Of a stretch of 48,002 nt of DNA, positions 40,901-47,142 are shown piece after piece. The notes under the pieces are model-generated. The model had not been told where the DNA came from and ran no database searches. It saw only the letters and a list, made by a program, of their open reading frames with translations. The position numbers and the translations under genes were made by a program. The first letter of the stretch is position 1. Each line of letters starts with the position of its first letter. The stretch covers positions 1 to 48,002 of the forward strand of contig DAOUGI010000086.1 of the NCBI GenBank assembly GCA_034429215.1, in the 5' to 3' direction. Source of the stretch: JAFGOG01 sp034429215. GTDB taxonomy: Bacteria; Chloroflexota; Anaerolineae; JAAYZQ01.

Positions 40901-42657
40901 CCGGCGTCGTCGACGTGGCCGCCGTGACCCAGTACGCCGCCGCCCTGCCCAACGTCGTTCACGCCGAGAACACGATCTACACCTGCTCGGCCGACTCGCT
41001 CAAGCTGATCCAGCAGCGGGTGCAGGAAAAAGGGCTCAACCGGGTCATCGTCTCCTCCTGCACCCCGCGCACCCACGAGCCGATCTTCCGCGACACGATC
41101 CGCGAGGTCGGGCTGAACCCATACCTGTTCGAGATGGCCAACATCCGCGACCAGGACTCCTGGGTCCACGCCAAATGGCCCGACCGGGCCACCGCCAAGG
41201 CCGAAGACCTGACCCGCATGGCGGTTGCCCGCTCCCGGCTGCTGGGACCGCTCTACACCCAGGAGCAGCCGTTTTTCCACGGCGCGCTGGTCATCGGCGG
41301 CGGTGTGACCGGCATGGCCGCTGCCCTGAACCTGGCCGACCAGGGTTACGACGTGACCCTGGTAGAGCGCGAATGGGAGCTGGGCGGCCTGGTCCGGCGG
41401 CTCCACTCCACCGGCGATGGCGTCGACCCCCAGGCCTTCCTGCTGGATCTGATCGCCCGGGTCTCAAGCCACCCGCACATCGAAGCACTGACCGGCCACG
41501 AGGTGGTCAAATCGAGCGGCTTTGTCGGCAATTTCAAGACCACCATAGCCAGCCGCCTGGATCCCACCCAGCGCCTCATCGAGCACGGCGTGACCATCGT
41601 CGCCACCGGCGGCCAGGTCTACCGCGGCCCCGCCTACGGCCTGGGCACCGATCCCCGCATCCTCACCCAGCTCGACCTTGAGGAGTTGCTGACAGCGATT
41701 TCAGACAATCCAAAATCAAAAATCGGAAATCTGAAATCGGTCGTGATGGTCCAATGCGCTGGCCCCTGGGACGAAGCCGGCAACGACACGCCTTTCTACT
41801 GCAGCCGCATCTGCTGCTCGGTCGCCGCCAAGAACGCCCTGCGGCTCAAGGAATTGAATCCCGACATGCAGGTGACAGTCCTCTACAACCGCGACATCCG
41901 CACCTACGGCTTCCTGGAGACCCTCTACACCCAGGCCCGCGAGGCCGACGTCCTCTTCCTCCGCTACCAGGAAGGCACACGGCCGCAGATCGACATCCAG
42001 GATGCCGGCCCAACCATCGTCCTGGATCGCAGCGGCAGGATGGGCAGCCTGGCAGATCCTGGCCCGCTCCAGATTACCGTCCACGACCCGCTGCTGGACC
42101 AGGATATAGCCTTTAACCCTGACCTGTTGGTCCTGTCGTCGGCCATCATCCCCTCGGAGGGTAGCCGCGAGCTGGCCGAAATGCTCAAATTCTCGTGTAC
42201 CCTCGAGGGCTTTTTCCTGGAGGCACACGTCAAGCTCCAGCCTGTCGATTTCCCGGCCGAGGGCCTGTTCCTGGCCGGCCTGGCCCACTACCCCAAGCTG
42301 ATCGACGAGGCGATCGCCCAGGCCGGCGCAGCCGCGGCCCGCGCGGCGCGCATTCTGTCGAAAGATGCGCTGGAAGTGGGTGGCGTTGTCGCCCAGGTGG
42401 ACGCCGGCAAATGCACCGGCTGCCTCACCTGCGTGCGGATCTGTCCCTTTGGCGCGGCGCAGATCAACCCGGCGCTGAAAGGGGTAGGCGACATCGCCGG
42501 TGCGGCCGAGATCGCGGCGGCGGCCTGCCGGGGATGCGGCCTGTGCCCCGCCGAATGCCCGGCCAAGGCGATCCAGTTGCAGCACTTCCGCGATGACCAG
42601 GTGCTGGCCAAAGAAGAAGCCCTGTTCGAGGCCATCGCCACGGCGCTGGCAGAGTGA
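37948..42657 (+). CDS. giant tandem HdrA with inserted GltD-like NAD(P)H oxidoreductase (HdrA2)
   Basis: A 1569-residue protein. HdrA FAD start (GGGIAGVQAALDLAG near residue 17) and Cys117/120/123/127. It is then interrupted by a GltD-type module: N-terminal Fe-S domain Cys167/171/210/214/218, FAD motif VVGSGPCGLTAAY (about 301) and NAD(P)H motif VVVAGGGNTAIDTART (about 427) with YRRTRDEMPA. The HdrA FAD domain resumes after Cys675/678/681/684/687/691. A complete second HdrA follows from about residue 972 (FAD motif about 1115). It ends with ferredoxin motifs Cys1489/1492/1495/1499 and Cys1527/1530/1533/1537. I infer that NAD(P)H feeds the complex through the GltD module. Two repeat-derived inserts lie at 38737 and 41707. 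Confidence 0.92.
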   Translation: MAEPKVKEGIAKPVGAALVVGGGIAGVQAALDLAGSGIKVYLLERSPTIGGKMAQLDKTFPTNDCAMCIISPKLVEAGRHPNIEIIATADLLKLEGGPGDFTATILRRPRYVDIDKCTACADCVAVCPIHVPSEFNEGLAQRTAIFKPYAQAVPNAYAITKKGTSPCKATCPAGTSAQGYIALIAEGRYEDALEVIKQYNPFPATVGRVCHHPCEDQCNRGKVDKPVSICALKRFVADTVYAQGESRSGSGVDDRQDAQNRENRPDRSSETNQVYSPRELTPFPLAPQELPPEDKRRIAVVGSGPCGLTAAYFLARMGYRPTIFEALPVPGGMMRVGIPAYRLPRRVLRREIDEILKLGVELKLNHAVRDVNQLFAEGYGAIFLAIGAHEAQHLAIPGEDAKGVFHGVPFLRSVSLGEEVRLGDRVVVAGGGNTAIDTARTALRLGSRDVTIIYRRTRDEMPANEWEIDQALEEGVKLEVLVQPVAVLSDDAGQITAVRCVRMQLGEPDASGRRRPIPIDGSEFDIPCDALVAAVAQAPEISFLDPGHQLQISRRGTFQVDSQTLATNRPGIFAGGDAAAGPGALIEAIAHGRRGALSIDRYLRGVPLLTPREQTPLPVAELTEAEIAEMRARGEVDLRSREEVPALPPAERTADFREVELGLTAEQAHAEALRCLRCGLCSECYQCVLACKAGAIDHQQAPYEQELKVGAVVLAPGYRLFDPGRYSALGYGRYPNVVTSMQFERLLSASGPTSGHVTRPSDRQEPKRIAFLQCIGSRDREHDYCSAVCCMYATKEAMLATEHIHGVECRVFLMDMRAFSKGFDAYFQRAQKQYGIQYTRSRIPAVIEDPATHNLRLVYETEDGRLCKDDFDLVVLSVGMEPASESLAEAVGIELDARGFCHTEPFKPVETTRPGVFVCGAFAEPKDIPDSVIQAGGAAAAALALVGESRGTLVPPKEYPPETLVTPADEPRIGVFICSCGSNIAGVVDVAAVTQYAAALPNVVHAENTIYTCSADSLKLIQQRVQEKGLNRVIVSSCTPRTHEPIFRDTIREVGLNPYLFEMANIRDQDSWVHAKWPDRATAKAEDLTRMAVARSRLLGPLYTQEQPFFHGALVIGGGVTGMAAALNLADQGYDVTLVEREWELGGLVRRLHSTGDGVDPQAFLLDLIARVSSHPHIEALTGHEVVKSSGFVGNFKTTIASRLDPTQRLIEHGVTIVATGGQVYRGPAYGLGTDPRILTQLDLEELLTAISDNPKSKIGNLKSVVMVQCAGPWDEAGNDTPFYCSRICCSVAAKNALRLKELNPDMQVTVLYNRDIRTYGFLETLYTQAREADVLFLRYQEGTRPQIDIQDAGPTIVLDRSGRMGSLADPGPLQITVHDPLLDQDIAFNPDLLVLSSAIIPSEGSRELAEMLKFSCTLEGFFLEAHVKLQPVDFPAEGLFLAGLAHYPKLIDEAIAQAGAAAARAARILSKDALEVGGVVAQVDAGKCTGCLTCVRICPFGAAQINPALKGVGDIAGAAEIAAAACRGCGLCPAECPAKAIQLQHFRDDQVLAKEEALFEAIATALAE
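38737..38770. repeat. paired AGACC-N5-GGTCT element inside hdrA2
   Basis: Two 15-base units of the form AGACC-N5-GGTCT (38737-38751 and 38756-38770) are separated by TCTG, and together form an imperfect hairpin with 12 of 15 pairs. They encode a polar linker between the Fe-S and FAD parts of the GltD module, and look like an in-frame repeat insertion. Confidence 0.65.
41707..41738 (+). repeat. heptameric AATCNNA array inside hdrA2
   Basis: AATC recurs at 41707, 41714, 41721, 41728 and 41735, an exact 7-base period over five units. It is AT-rich within a GC-rich gene. It encodes the loop NPKSKIGNLKS before VVMVQCAG, about residue 1254 onward. Confidence 0.8.
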
Positions 42658-42673
42658 GAATGCTTGGAGTGGC

Positions 42674-43156
42674 ATGATGATTGCAGAACATCCCGAGCAC
42701 AACGAGCCGACAGGTTTTGAGCCCCAGGTCCTGGCCTTTGCCTGCCATTATTGCGCCTACGCGGCAGCAGACCTGGCGGGGTCGATGCGGCTCAGCTACC
42801 CGCCCAACGTCAAGGTGTTGCACCTGCCCTGCACCGGCAAGCTGGACGTGATCTACCTGCTGCGGGCCTTTGAAAAGGGGGCCGACGCCGTCTTTGTCGC
42901 CGGCTGACTGAAGGGCACCTGCCATTACCTGGAAGGTAATCTGGGAGCCGAGCGAAGGGTAAACTATGCCAAGAAACTGCTGGCTCAGGTCGGCCTGGAG
43001 CCAGAAAGACTGGAGATGTTCTTCCTGTCCTCGGCAGAGGGAGCGCACTTTGCCGAGATCGCAACCGAGATGACAGAGCGGGCGCGGCGGCTGGGGCCCA
43101 ACCCGCTTAAAGTGGGTAAGACATTCGAACCACCAAAGATGGAGGTTGAAGCATGA
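42674..43156 (+). CDS. selenocysteine-containing MvhD-like subunit (MvhD2)
   Basis: A 160-residue [2Fe-2S] electron-transfer subunit if TGA at 42905-42907 is read as selenocysteine 78. Before it are FACHYCAYAAADLAG and LPCTGKLD; across it the sequence is VFVAG-U-LKGTCHYLEGN, aligning with VVACSIGNCHHIHGN of MvhD1, so U replaces Cys. The frame then continues to the usual helical tail and stops at 43156, overlapping metV (ATGA). Methanogen VhuD proteins also have selenocysteine in this region. Start ATG 42674, or 42677 with better spacing to GGAG. Without recoding, a 77-residue fragment lacking a cluster ligand would result. Confidence 0.9.
42924..42940 (+). promoter_or_regulatory. candidate bacterial SECIS hairpin of mvhD2
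   Basis: ATTACC (42924-42929) pairs perfectly with GGTAAT (42935-42940) around the loop TGGAA, which has the GG expected in bacterial SECIS loops. The loop begins 22 bases after the UGA. Confidence 0.75.
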
Positions 43157-43827
43157 TAGTAGCAGAACAAAAGCCCCTTGACGAAATCAAGGGCATGATC
43201 GCCGACGCCGAAAAGATATTGATCCTCGGCTGCGGCACGTGCGTCACCGTCTGCTTTGCCGGAGGGGAAAAGGAGGTCTCGATCCTGGCCTCTCAGCTCA
43301 GGATGGCCACCCAGATGGCGGGGCAGGACAAGGAAATCCGCGAGTTCACCGTCCAACGCCAGTGCGAGTACGAGTACAACGACCTGGCTGCCGAGCACAT
43401 ACGCGACGCCGACCTGGTAGTGTCGCTGGCCTGCGGCATCGGCGTGCAGACGATGAACGAACAGTTCCCAGACAAGCGGACAGTGCCTGGCCTGAACACG
43501 ACCTTCTTGGGCCAGCCCACCGAGCAGGGCGTGTGGGCCGAGCGCTGTCAGGCCTGCGGCGACTGCATCCTGGAGCTGACCAACGGCCTGTGCCCCATCG
43601 CCCGCTGCGCCAAGAGCCTGCTCAACGGGCCGTGCGGCGGATCGCAGCGGGGCATTTGCGAGGTCTATGCCGAAAAAGAGACCCCCTGCGTCTGGCACGA
43701 GATTTATGAACGGGCCAAGACATTGGGCAGGCTGGACAAGCTGCTGGAGCTCCAGCCGGCCAAGAGCTGGAAAACCAGCCGCGACGGCGGCCAGCGCAAG
43801 ATCGTGCGGGAGGATTTGCGGCTATGA
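43153..43827 (+). CDS. metV: MetV, methylenetetrahydrofolate reductase partner subunit
   Basis: A 224-residue cysteine-rich protein of the MTHFR C-terminal-domain family that pairs with short MetF in acetogens. Cys motifs: CGTCVTVC near residue 27, then CQACGDC and CPIARCAKSLLNGPCGG in the second half, expected to bind an Fe-S cluster and possibly zinc. It would carry electrons from the Hdr module to the MetF flavin. Start and stop both overlap neighbours by 4 bases, so the mvhD2-metV-metF order is translationally coupled. Confidence 0.92.
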   Translation: MIVAEQKPLDEIKGMIADAEKILILGCGTCVTVCFAGGEKEVSILASQLRMATQMAGQDKEIREFTVQRQCEYEYNDLAAEHIRDADLVVSLACGIGVQTMNEQFPDKRTVPGLNTTFLGQPTEQGVWAERCQACGDCILELTNGLCPIARCAKSLLNGPCGGSQRGICEVYAEKETPCVWHEIYERAKTLGRLDKLLELQPAKSWKTSRDGGQRKIVREDLRL

Positions 43828-44852
43828 GCGACAACACCTATCTCGTTGGCAGCAACCTGGAAAAGGCGTTAAAGGCCGGCTATTTTGTGGCCACCGGCGA
43901 GCTGGGGCCGCCGCAAAGTGCAGACAAGTCGGTGATCGAGCACAAGGCCGGTTTCCTGCGGGGAATCGTCGAAGCGGTCAACATCACCGACAACCAGACG
44001 GCGGTGGTCCGCATGTCCTCCATCTCGGTGGGATCCATGCTGCTGGGACTGGGCATCGAGCCGACGATCCAGATGACCGCCCGCGACCGCAACCGGATCG
44101 CCATCCAGAGCGACCTGCTGGGCGCCTATGCCCTCGGCATCCGCAACCTGCTGTGCCTGACCGGCGACCACCAAACCTTCGGCAACCACCCCATGTCCAA
44201 GAACGTCCACGACATGGATTCGATCTCGATGCTGCAGATGGTGCGCGACATGCGCGACGGGAAAAAGTTCCAATGCGGCGACCCGATCAAGGGCCAGGAG
44301 CCGCGCTTCTTCCTGGGTGCGGCGGCCAACCCCTTTGCCGATCCCTTCGAATACCGGCCCTACCGGTTGGGCAAGAAGGCAAGGGCCGGCGCCAGCTTTG
44401 TCCAGACCCAGATCATCTTTAACGTGCCGAAATTCGCCGACTTTATGCAGCGCGTGGTCGATCTCGGCTTCCATGAGCAGTGCTACATCCTGGCCGGCGT
44501 GGCGCCCATCCGCAGCGTCGGCGCGGCCAAGTACATGGCCACCAAGGTGCCCGGCATGGAAGTGGACCCGCTATATATCGACCGCATGACCAAATCGACC
44601 AAGGGCTTGCCGACGCCGAAAGAGATCGAGACGATGGATCCCAAGGAAGCCGCCCAGGCCAAAAAGGCGCGCAAGGAAGCAACCGAAAACGAAGGGATCC
44701 AGATCTGCGTCGACGTCATCAACGAATGCCACAAGATACCGGGTGTGGCGGGCGTCCACATCATGGCCATCGAGTGGGAGGAAGCAGTCGACGAGATCGT
44801 CAAAAAGGCAAAAATCGGTCCCAAGTACGATCCGGCTCGCCAGAATGCCTGA
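43824..44852 (+). CDS. metF: methylenetetrahydrofolate reductase, catalytic subunit
   Basis: A TIM-barrel flavoprotein that reduces 5,10-methylene-THF to 5-methyl-THF in the methyl branch of the acetyl-CoA pathway. The 342-residue protein has GELGPPQSAD at the barrel start, AVNITDNQTAVVRMSS, IQMTARDRNRIAIQSDLLGA, LCLTGDH, FVQTQIIFN and AGVAPIRSVGAAKYM, all characteristic of MetF. It lacks a regulatory C-terminal domain. NAD(P)H is probably not used directly, since MetV and the Hdr proteins are encoded with it. ATG overlaps the metV stop. Confidence 0.96.
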   Translation: MSDNTYLVGSNLEKALKAGYFVATGELGPPQSADKSVIEHKAGFLRGIVEAVNITDNQTAVVRMSSISVGSMLLGLGIEPTIQMTARDRNRIAIQSDLLGAYALGIRNLLCLTGDHQTFGNHPMSKNVHDMDSISMLQMVRDMRDGKKFQCGDPIKGQEPRFFLGAAANPFADPFEYRPYRLGKKARAGASFVQTQIIFNVPKFADFMQRVVDLGFHEQCYILAGVAPIRSVGAAKYMATKVPGMEVDPLYIDRMTKSTKGLPTPKEIETMDPKEAAQAKKARKEATENEGIQICVDVINECHKIPGVAGVHIMAIEWEEAVDEIVKKAKIGPKYDPARQNA

Positions 44853-44902
44853 CATGTGGTGGGCGAAGCGAATCCATCTATGGTGACCCAGAGGAATAGC
44901 TC

Positions 44903-46429
44903 ATGACGCTAACGCTGCAAACCGACCTCGCCAACGAGATCAAGGAACGGTCGGGCGAGAACGTTTTCCTGTGTTATCAGTGCAAAAAGTGCACGGCCGG
45001 CTGCCCGGTGGCAGCCTTCTTTGACCTGACACCCAACCAGATCCTGCGCGCCTGCCAGTTTGGGCAGACCGAAATGGTGCTCAACTCGCGGACCATCTGG
45101 CTCTGCGCTGCGTGCGAAACCTGCTCCACCCGCTGCCCGCAGGGCATCGACATTGCCGGCATCATGGACGTCCTGGAGATCATGGCCCAGGAAAACAAGA
45201 TCAAGCCCAAGGCCCGCACCGTGCCCATGTTCTACAAATCGGCCAACCGGGGCATCAATTGGTTCGGGCGGATGTATGAGCTGGGTCTGATGGCCGAGCT
45301 GTACATCCGTGAATTCCTGGCCGGCGAGCCGCCCCGCAAGCAGTTCCTCCGCCAGTTTTTCCGCTACGACATATCGATGGCCGTCAAAATGCTCCGCGCC
45401 GGCAAGCTCACGATCCTGCCCAGCATCGCCCGCCGGCCGCGCAATGGCCGCCGGCCATCCCGGTCGTCAGATGCCGGGCCGGACGTGATGAGCGCCTATC
45501 CAGAAATCCCGGCCCCCTCTGCCAAGAAAACAGCCAAGCCGGCCGCCAAGAGCGACGTCATCTCCTACTACCCCGGCTGCAGCTTGCACGCCACCGGCAT
45601 CGAGTTCCACCTGTCGACCATGGCCGTAACCAAAAAGCTGGGCCTCAACCTGGTCGAGTTGGAAGGGTGGAAATGCTGCGGCACGTCGCCGGCCCACAAC
45701 ACCAACCACTACCGCTCGATCAAGCTGCCGATGGAAACGCTGGCCATCGCCCAGGACATGGGCCACAGCTATATGACCATGCCCTGCGCTGCCTGCTTCT
45801 CCCGCTTCCGTATTGCCATGCACGAGGTCCGGCAGGATCCCGAGCTCCGGCTCAAGATCGCCAAAGAGATCGGCTCCGAGTACACCGGCGGCGTCAAGGT
45901 CGACAACCTGTTGGCCACCATCACCGACCGGGTGGGCTACGAAGCCGCCGCCAAGCCGGTGGTCAAGCCGCTGGCCGGGCTAAAGGTAGTCTGCTACTAC
46001 GGCTGCCTGCTCACCCGCCCGCCCGACGTCACCGGCGAGGAGCACTACGAGTACCCCACCAACATGGACCGCCTGGCCGAGGCGTTGGGGGCACAAGCCC
46101 TGGACTGGACCTACAAGACCGACTGCTGCGGCGGCTCGCTGTCGCTCAGCACGCTCGAAATCGCCCTGGACCTCAGCCACAAGATCCTGAAAAACGCCCA
46201 GGAAGTGGGCGCCGATCTGATCATCACCGCCTGCCCGCTGTGCCACGCCAACCTCGACATGCGCCAGAACCAGATCCGCGACGAGTATGGAGAAGAAGAT
46301 CTGCACATCCCCATCCTCTATTTCACCCAGTTGATGGGGTTGGCCTACGGACTCCCGCCCAAGGCCTTGGGTCTGGACAAACATTTGACCGATGCTATCG
46401 GCCTGCTGAAGGAAAAAGAACTAATCTGA
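44903..46429 (+). CDS. HdrC-HdrB fusion subunit
   Basis: A 508-residue fusion. Residues 1-110 are HdrC-like, with Cys24/27/30/34 (CYQCKKCTAGCP) and Cys68/71/74/78 (CAACETCSTRCP). A helical linker and a Pro/Ala/Lys-rich hinge follow (about 180-215). HdrB-like CCG domains then occupy about 218-505: YPGCSLHATG, KCCGTSP and PCAACF; and YYGCLLTRPP, DCCGGSL and ACPLCH. It is a second HdrBC set distinct from hdrC/hdrB upstream, probably dedicated to one of the two HdrA proteins. AGAGGAA precedes the ATG. Confidence 0.92.
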   Translation: MTLTLQTDLANEIKERSGENVFLCYQCKKCTAGCPVAAFFDLTPNQILRACQFGQTEMVLNSRTIWLCAACETCSTRCPQGIDIAGIMDVLEIMAQENKIKPKARTVPMFYKSANRGINWFGRMYELGLMAELYIREFLAGEPPRKQFLRQFFRYDISMAVKMLRAGKLTILPSIARRPRNGRRPSRSSDAGPDVMSAYPEIPAPSAKKTAKPAAKSDVISYYPGCSLHATGIEFHLSTMAVTKKLGLNLVELEGWKCCGTSPAHNTNHYRSIKLPMETLAIAQDMGHSYMTMPCAACFSRFRIAMHEVRQDPELRLKIAKEIGSEYTGGVKVDNLLATITDRVGYEAAAKPVVKPLAGLKVVCYYGCLLTRPPDVTGEEHYEYPTNMDRLAEALGAQALDWTYKTDCCGGSLSLSTLEIALDLSHKILKNAQEVGADLIITACPLCHANLDMRQNQIRDEYGEEDLHIPILYFTQLMGLAYGLPPKALGLDKHLTDAIGLLKEKELI

Positions 46430-46447
46430 TCAGGAGGATAAAGGATC

Positions 46448-47074
46448 GTGAAACTCACAGACAAACCGGTAACCGACTTCCTGGACGATCTGGCCAGCAA
46501 CCTCCCGGCTCCCGGTGGCGGCAGCGTCGCCGCCCTCAGCGGGGCGTTGGGCGCGGCGCTGGTCAGCATGGTCTGCAACCTGACCCTGGGCAAAAAGGGC
46601 TACGAAGGGGTGCAGCCCGACATCGAAGCCCTGCTGGCCCAGTCCGAGGCCTTGCGCCGCGAGATGGTCGGCCTGCTGGAGGCTGACGTCGCCGCCTACA
46701 CCGCCTACTCCCAGACGGCCAAGATGCCCAAGGATACCGACGAGGAAAAGGCAGCGCGGGCCAAGGCCATGCAGGACGCCCTCAAGAACGCCACCATGCC
46801 GCCCATGCACATCGCCGAGACGGCGGTCAAGGTCATGGACCTGTGCATGCCGGCCGCCGAAAAAGGCAACAAGTGGGCAGTGAGCGATGCCGGCGTGGCC
46901 GTGCTGATGGCCGAAGCCGCCCTGCGTGCTGCAGCCCTCAACGTCCTCATCAACCTGGGCACCATCAAGGACCAGGAATTCGTGGTCGAAAAACGCGCCC
47001 ACCTGGACGGGCTGCTGGCCGGCAAAGGGGTGATGCGCGACGAGATCTATGACTACGTAGCCAGCAAGCTCTAA
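46448..47074 (+). CDS. fchA: methenyl-THF cyclohydrolase (FchA family)
   Basis: A 208-residue helical protein of the formiminotransferase-cyclodeaminase C-domain family. In acetogens this is the methenyl-THF cyclohydrolase FchA. Family marks are FLDDLASNLPAPGGGSVAAL with the glycine-rich folate loop, GAALVSMVCNLTLGKKGY, and VAAYTAYSQTAKMPK. SDAGVAVLMAEAALRAA follows. GTG 46448 is preceded by AGGAGGA. Next to metF and folD, it supplies the conversion between formyl-THF and methenyl-THF. Confidence 0.93.
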   Translation: MKLTDKPVTDFLDDLASNLPAPGGGSVAALSGALGAALVSMVCNLTLGKKGYEGVQPDIEALLAQSEALRREMVGLLEADVAAYTAYSQTAKMPKDTDEEKAARAKAMQDALKNATMPPMHIAETAVKVMDLCMPAAEKGNKWAVSDAGVAVLMAEAALRAAALNVLINLGTIKDQEFVVEKRAHLDGLLAGKGVMRDEIYDYVASKL

Positions 47075-47075
47075 T

Positions 47076-47117
47076 CGCTCCCTCTCCCCCTGGGGGAGAG
47101 GGTCGGGGTGAGGGGGG
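47076..47117. repeat. dispersed GC-rich hairpin repeat, copy 2
   Basis: A perfect 11-bp stem (47080-47090 with 47092-47102) plus a G-rich tail, lying just after the fchA stop and before folD. Same element as 10005-10043. It could attenuate or stabilise mRNA between the two genes. Confidence 0.8.
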
Positions 47118-47142
47118 AATCTATTTTCAAGAGGGAGAAACT

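Noticed and set aside
37915..41406. Several long minus-strand open frames opposite hdrB and hdrA2
   Set aside because: All are shadows of strongly conserved coding sequence in a GC-rich gene, without motifs or ribosome-binding sites.
42674..42907. Truncated mvhD pseudogene ending at TGA 42905
   Set aside because: Sequence after the TGA stays in frame and matches the paralogue MvhD1 to its end; the TGA replaces a conserved Cys and is followed by a SECIS-like hairpin.
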